64,000 nucleotides of DNA, from contig NZ_JAUYSS010000009.1 of NCBI RefSeq assembly GCF_030695525.1, positions 62,001 to 126,000 of the forward strand, given 5' to 3'. This document shows, one piece after another, positions 62,484 through 64,000 of this stretch. The stretch is from Daejeonella sp. Its GTDB lineage: Bacteria; Bacteroidota; Bacteroidia; Sphingobacteriales; Sphingobacteriaceae. The notes under the pieces were generated by a model. The model searched no databases, was not told the origin of the DNA, and saw only the letters and a program-made list of their open reading frames with translations. Each line of letters begins with the position of its first letter. Within the stretch, counting starts at the first letter, position 1. The position numbers and the translations under genes were made by a program.

Positions 62484-63335
62484 ATGTTACAAAGAAAGCA
62501 AATTGTGGTAATTGGGTCAGTGGTGGTACTGATGGGCTTGATGCTTTCTTTAGATATTCAGGGATTGGTCAAACCGAATGAAGGTGCTGCTGCTGCGAAT
62601 GCTTCAGGTACCACTCAGGCGGAAAAAGTTAAAGAAGTTTCATTAGAAGATATTTCTACAAAGACCAAAGAGAATTTAAATGCCAGTCTTAAAAAGCAGA
62701 TTTCGGACCTTGAAGCACAATTAAAAAGCGCTTCTGAATCTGAGAAGCTAAGTATTCAAAAGCAACTTGCCCAGCAATGGGATGATGTAAATCAAAGTAC
62801 TCCAGCAGCTTTTTATTATGAATTTATAGCTGAAAAAGAACCGAATTTTGATTCATGGCTTAAAGCCGGTGATAAATTTACTGATGCTTATCAACAGAGC
62901 ATGGATACTCTTGTTCAGCCGGCTCTTGTTCAAAAGGCAATTAGTTCTTATCAAAAAGCTGATAAAATCAAACCGAATACCCTTGAAGTTAAAACCGGAT
63001 TAGGAATAGCGTACGTTACAGGAACACCAAATCCCATGCAGGGTATTACCTTGTTGCTGGACGTAGTAAAACAAGATCCAAAAAATTTAAAGGCTAACCT
63101 GAATCTGGGCTTGTTTTCAATGAAATCAGGTCAATTTGATAAGGCAGTTGAGCGTTTCAAAACGGTAATTGATATTGCTCCAAGTGCTGAGGCATGGTTT
63201 TACCTGGCTTCAAGCTATGAGAATATGGATAGAAAGGCTGACGCGATTGCTGCCTATCTGAAAACTAAAGAAATTGCAGCTGACCCGAACATGAGCACGT
63301 TTGTGGACAGGAAAGTAAACGAATTAAGTAATTAG
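62484..63335 (+). CDS. Membrane-anchored TPR protein
   Basis: A 283-residue protein. One N-terminal transmembrane helix (IVVIGSVVVLMGLMLSL) is followed by an Ala/Lys-rich segment and a coiled coil (LNASLKKQISDLEAQLKSAS). Tetratricopeptide repeats begin near residue 105 (FDSWLKAGDKFTDAYQQS), 165 and 200 (ANLNLGLFSMKSGQFDKAVERF) and 240. TPR proteins mediate protein contacts; the partner is unknown. It sits between HU and the tiny basic AURKAIP1/COX24-type gene in a run reading toward RNase G, an order that suggests a ribosome- or nucleoid-related unit, though only as inference. Confidence 0.8.
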   Translation: MLQRKQIVVIGSVVVLMGLMLSLDIQGLVKPNEGAAAANASGTTQAEKVKEVSLEDISTKTKENLNASLKKQISDLEAQLKSASESEKLSIQKQLAQQWDDVNQSTPAAFYYEFIAEKEPNFDSWLKAGDKFTDAYQQSMDTLVQPALVQKAISSYQKADKIKPNTLEVKTGLGIAYVTGTPNPMQGITLLLDVVKQDPKNLKANLNLGLFSMKSGQFDKAVERFKTVIDIAPSAEAWFYLASSYENMDRKADAIAAYLKTKEIAADPNMSTFVDRKVNELSN

Positions 63336-63363
63336 ATTATAAAACATTTTAAAAAACAACATT

Positions 63364-63453
63364 ATGCCAAGCGGTAAGAAAAGAAAAAGACATAAAATGG
63401 CTACTCACAAGCGTAAAAAACGCTTAAGAAAAAACAGACATAAGAAAAAATAG
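63364..63453 (+). CDS. Tiny basic AURKAIP1/COX24-type protein
   Basis: Only 29 residues, MPSGKKRKRHKMATHKRKKR followed by LRKNRHKKK, nearly all Lys, Arg and His. This is the Bacteroidota form of the small bacterial proteins carrying the AURKAIP1/COX24 domain, which resembles the basic C-terminal part of mitochondrial ribosomal protein mS38. It is likely ribosome-associated (bS22-like). It is easily missed because of its length. It lies between the TPR gene and RNase G, with a hairpin behind it. Confidence 0.85.
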   Translation: MPSGKKRKRHKMATHKRKKRLRKNRHKKK

Positions 63454-63509
63454 TCTGATTTTTAATCGGTTCTTTATGTTCGGATTAATTGCAGACTTAT
63501 AAAATTTTT

Positions 63510-63539
63510 AAACCTCCCGCTTAATTGCGCCGGAGGTTT
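63510..63539 (+). terminator. Hairpin after the tiny basic gene
   Basis: AAACCTCC pairs with GGAGGTTT over 8 bp around a 14-base loop that has its own short GCG pairing; the T run is weak. It probably separates the HU-to-small-protein unit from RNase G. Confidence 0.6.
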
Positions 63540-63618
63540 AAACCATTTGTTTGTTTTTATTTATTCCCTAGTTTTAAACGTATACCGGTTTTCTTAGCCG
63601 GTGTCTTAAATTTAGCCA

Positions 63619-64000
63619 TTGGTAAAGGAATTAATTATCAATTCATCCCCTAGTGGGGTTACTATTGCTTTACTGCAAGACAAGCAACTCGTAGAATTAA
63701 ACACAGAGCAGGTCAGCAACAATTATGCTGTTGGCGATATATATTTAGGCAAGATCAAAAAGATCATGCCCGGATTGAATGCTGCATTTGTTGATGTGGG
63801 CTACGAAAAAGATGCTTTTTTGCATTATCTGGATCTTGGACCACAGGTTCAATCGCTGCTAAAACTTACAAAAATTGTAAAGAATGGCAGTTATAAAGAT
63901 AAACTACTCAATAGTTTCAGACTTGAAACGGATATCAGTAAATCCGGTAAAGTCTCAGAGATACTGAACCGGAACATGCTGCTTCCCGTTCAGATCGCCA
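63619..64000 (+). CDS. rng: Ribonuclease G/E family protein (5' part)
   Basis: The first 127 codons of an Rne/Rng-family endoribonuclease, cut by the window end. The N-terminal block KELIINSSPSGVTIALLQDK, then VGDIYLGKIKKIMPGLNAAF with VDVGYEKDAFLHYLDLG, is the S1-like RNA-binding region typical of this family in Bacteroidota. The best start in frame is a TTG codon (giving M-V-K-E-L), as no ATG lies upstream in frame before a stop. The catalytic Asp residues lie beyond the window. It is expected to process rRNA and decay mRNA. Confidence 0.85.
   Translation, partial: MVKELIINSSPSGVTIALLQDKQLVELNTEQVSNNYAVGDIYLGKIKKIMPGLNAAFVDVGYEKDAFLHYLDLGPQVQSLLKLTKIVKNGSYKDKLLNSFRLETDISKSGKVSEILNRNMLLPVQIA

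Overview
The window is chromosomal DNA of a Bacteroidota bacterium, most likely a sphingobacterium related to Pedobacter. This rests on Bacteroidota-type -7 boxes (TAnnTTTG) before several genes, on gene families typical of the group (SusC-like and OMP_b-brl_3 outer-membrane proteins, DUF4407, DUF6702, DUF2490, DUF6358), and on the look of the housekeeping proteins. Nearly all of it is ordinary chromosome; one small accessory island and several families of palindromic repeats sit between genes.

Layout. 1-9.0 kb: 5' part of murF, a secreted M14 peptidase, a PadR/PspC membrane-stress pair, LD-carboxypeptidase and metG. 9.0-12.3 kb: tRNA-Arg(CCT) carrying a decayed 3.2-kb integrated element bounded by a 23-bp direct repeat of the tRNA 3' end. 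It holds an HTH protein, a truncated integrase arm domain run into the tail of a P-loop ATPase, and a membrane protein. 12.3-18.9 kb: a TetR-ABC-HlyD-TolC export cassette bracketed by two direct copies of a MITE-like repeat. 19-32 kb: NIPSNAP protein, GH95 glycosidase with sulfatase, DUF6702/HupE-UreJ/M1 peptidase, PIG-L deacetylase, and a large outer-membrane barrel with a partner protein. 32-38 kb: peptidase T, MmcQ, pterin dehydratase, a second M14 peptidase, rhomboid protease and proteins of unknown function. 38-44 kb: DUF2490 protein, carbonic anhydrase with SulP transporter, a second TetR regulator and a nitrilase-family protein. 44-50 kb: dipeptide epimerase, rhodanese, DUF4407, M28 peptidase, a YoeB toxin relic and a GNAT enzyme. 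49-53.5 kb: a thiamine locus (degenerate thiamine pyrophosphokinase-like protein, thiE, TonB receptor under a TPP riboswitch). 53.8-64 kb: aspS, glycosylasparaginase, PAS-DHp protein, cutC, M20 amidohydrolase, ssb, mutY, HU, a TPR protein, a tiny basic AURKAIP1/COX24-type protein and the start of RNase G.

How parts work together. The two TetR regulators are paralogues. An identical 13-bp palindrome, ATAGTAWTACTAT, lies in both of their promoter regions, so HCO3-/CO2 handling (SulP plus carbonic anhydrase) and the ABC-HlyD-TolC exporter may be one regulon. The TPP riboswitch has the aptamer core, an unusually long P3 arm made of short repeats, and a terminator hairpin before the TonB receptor, which points to thiamine import.

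The most unusual items are the shared operator, the repeat-bracketed export cassette, the repeat-derived peptide insertion inside aspS, the repeat-expanded riboswitch, and a family of palindromic elements with related ends (GAGTTCGATATA). I see no CRISPR array and no intact transposase or recombinase, and I cannot point to a clearly complete new defence or catalytic system.
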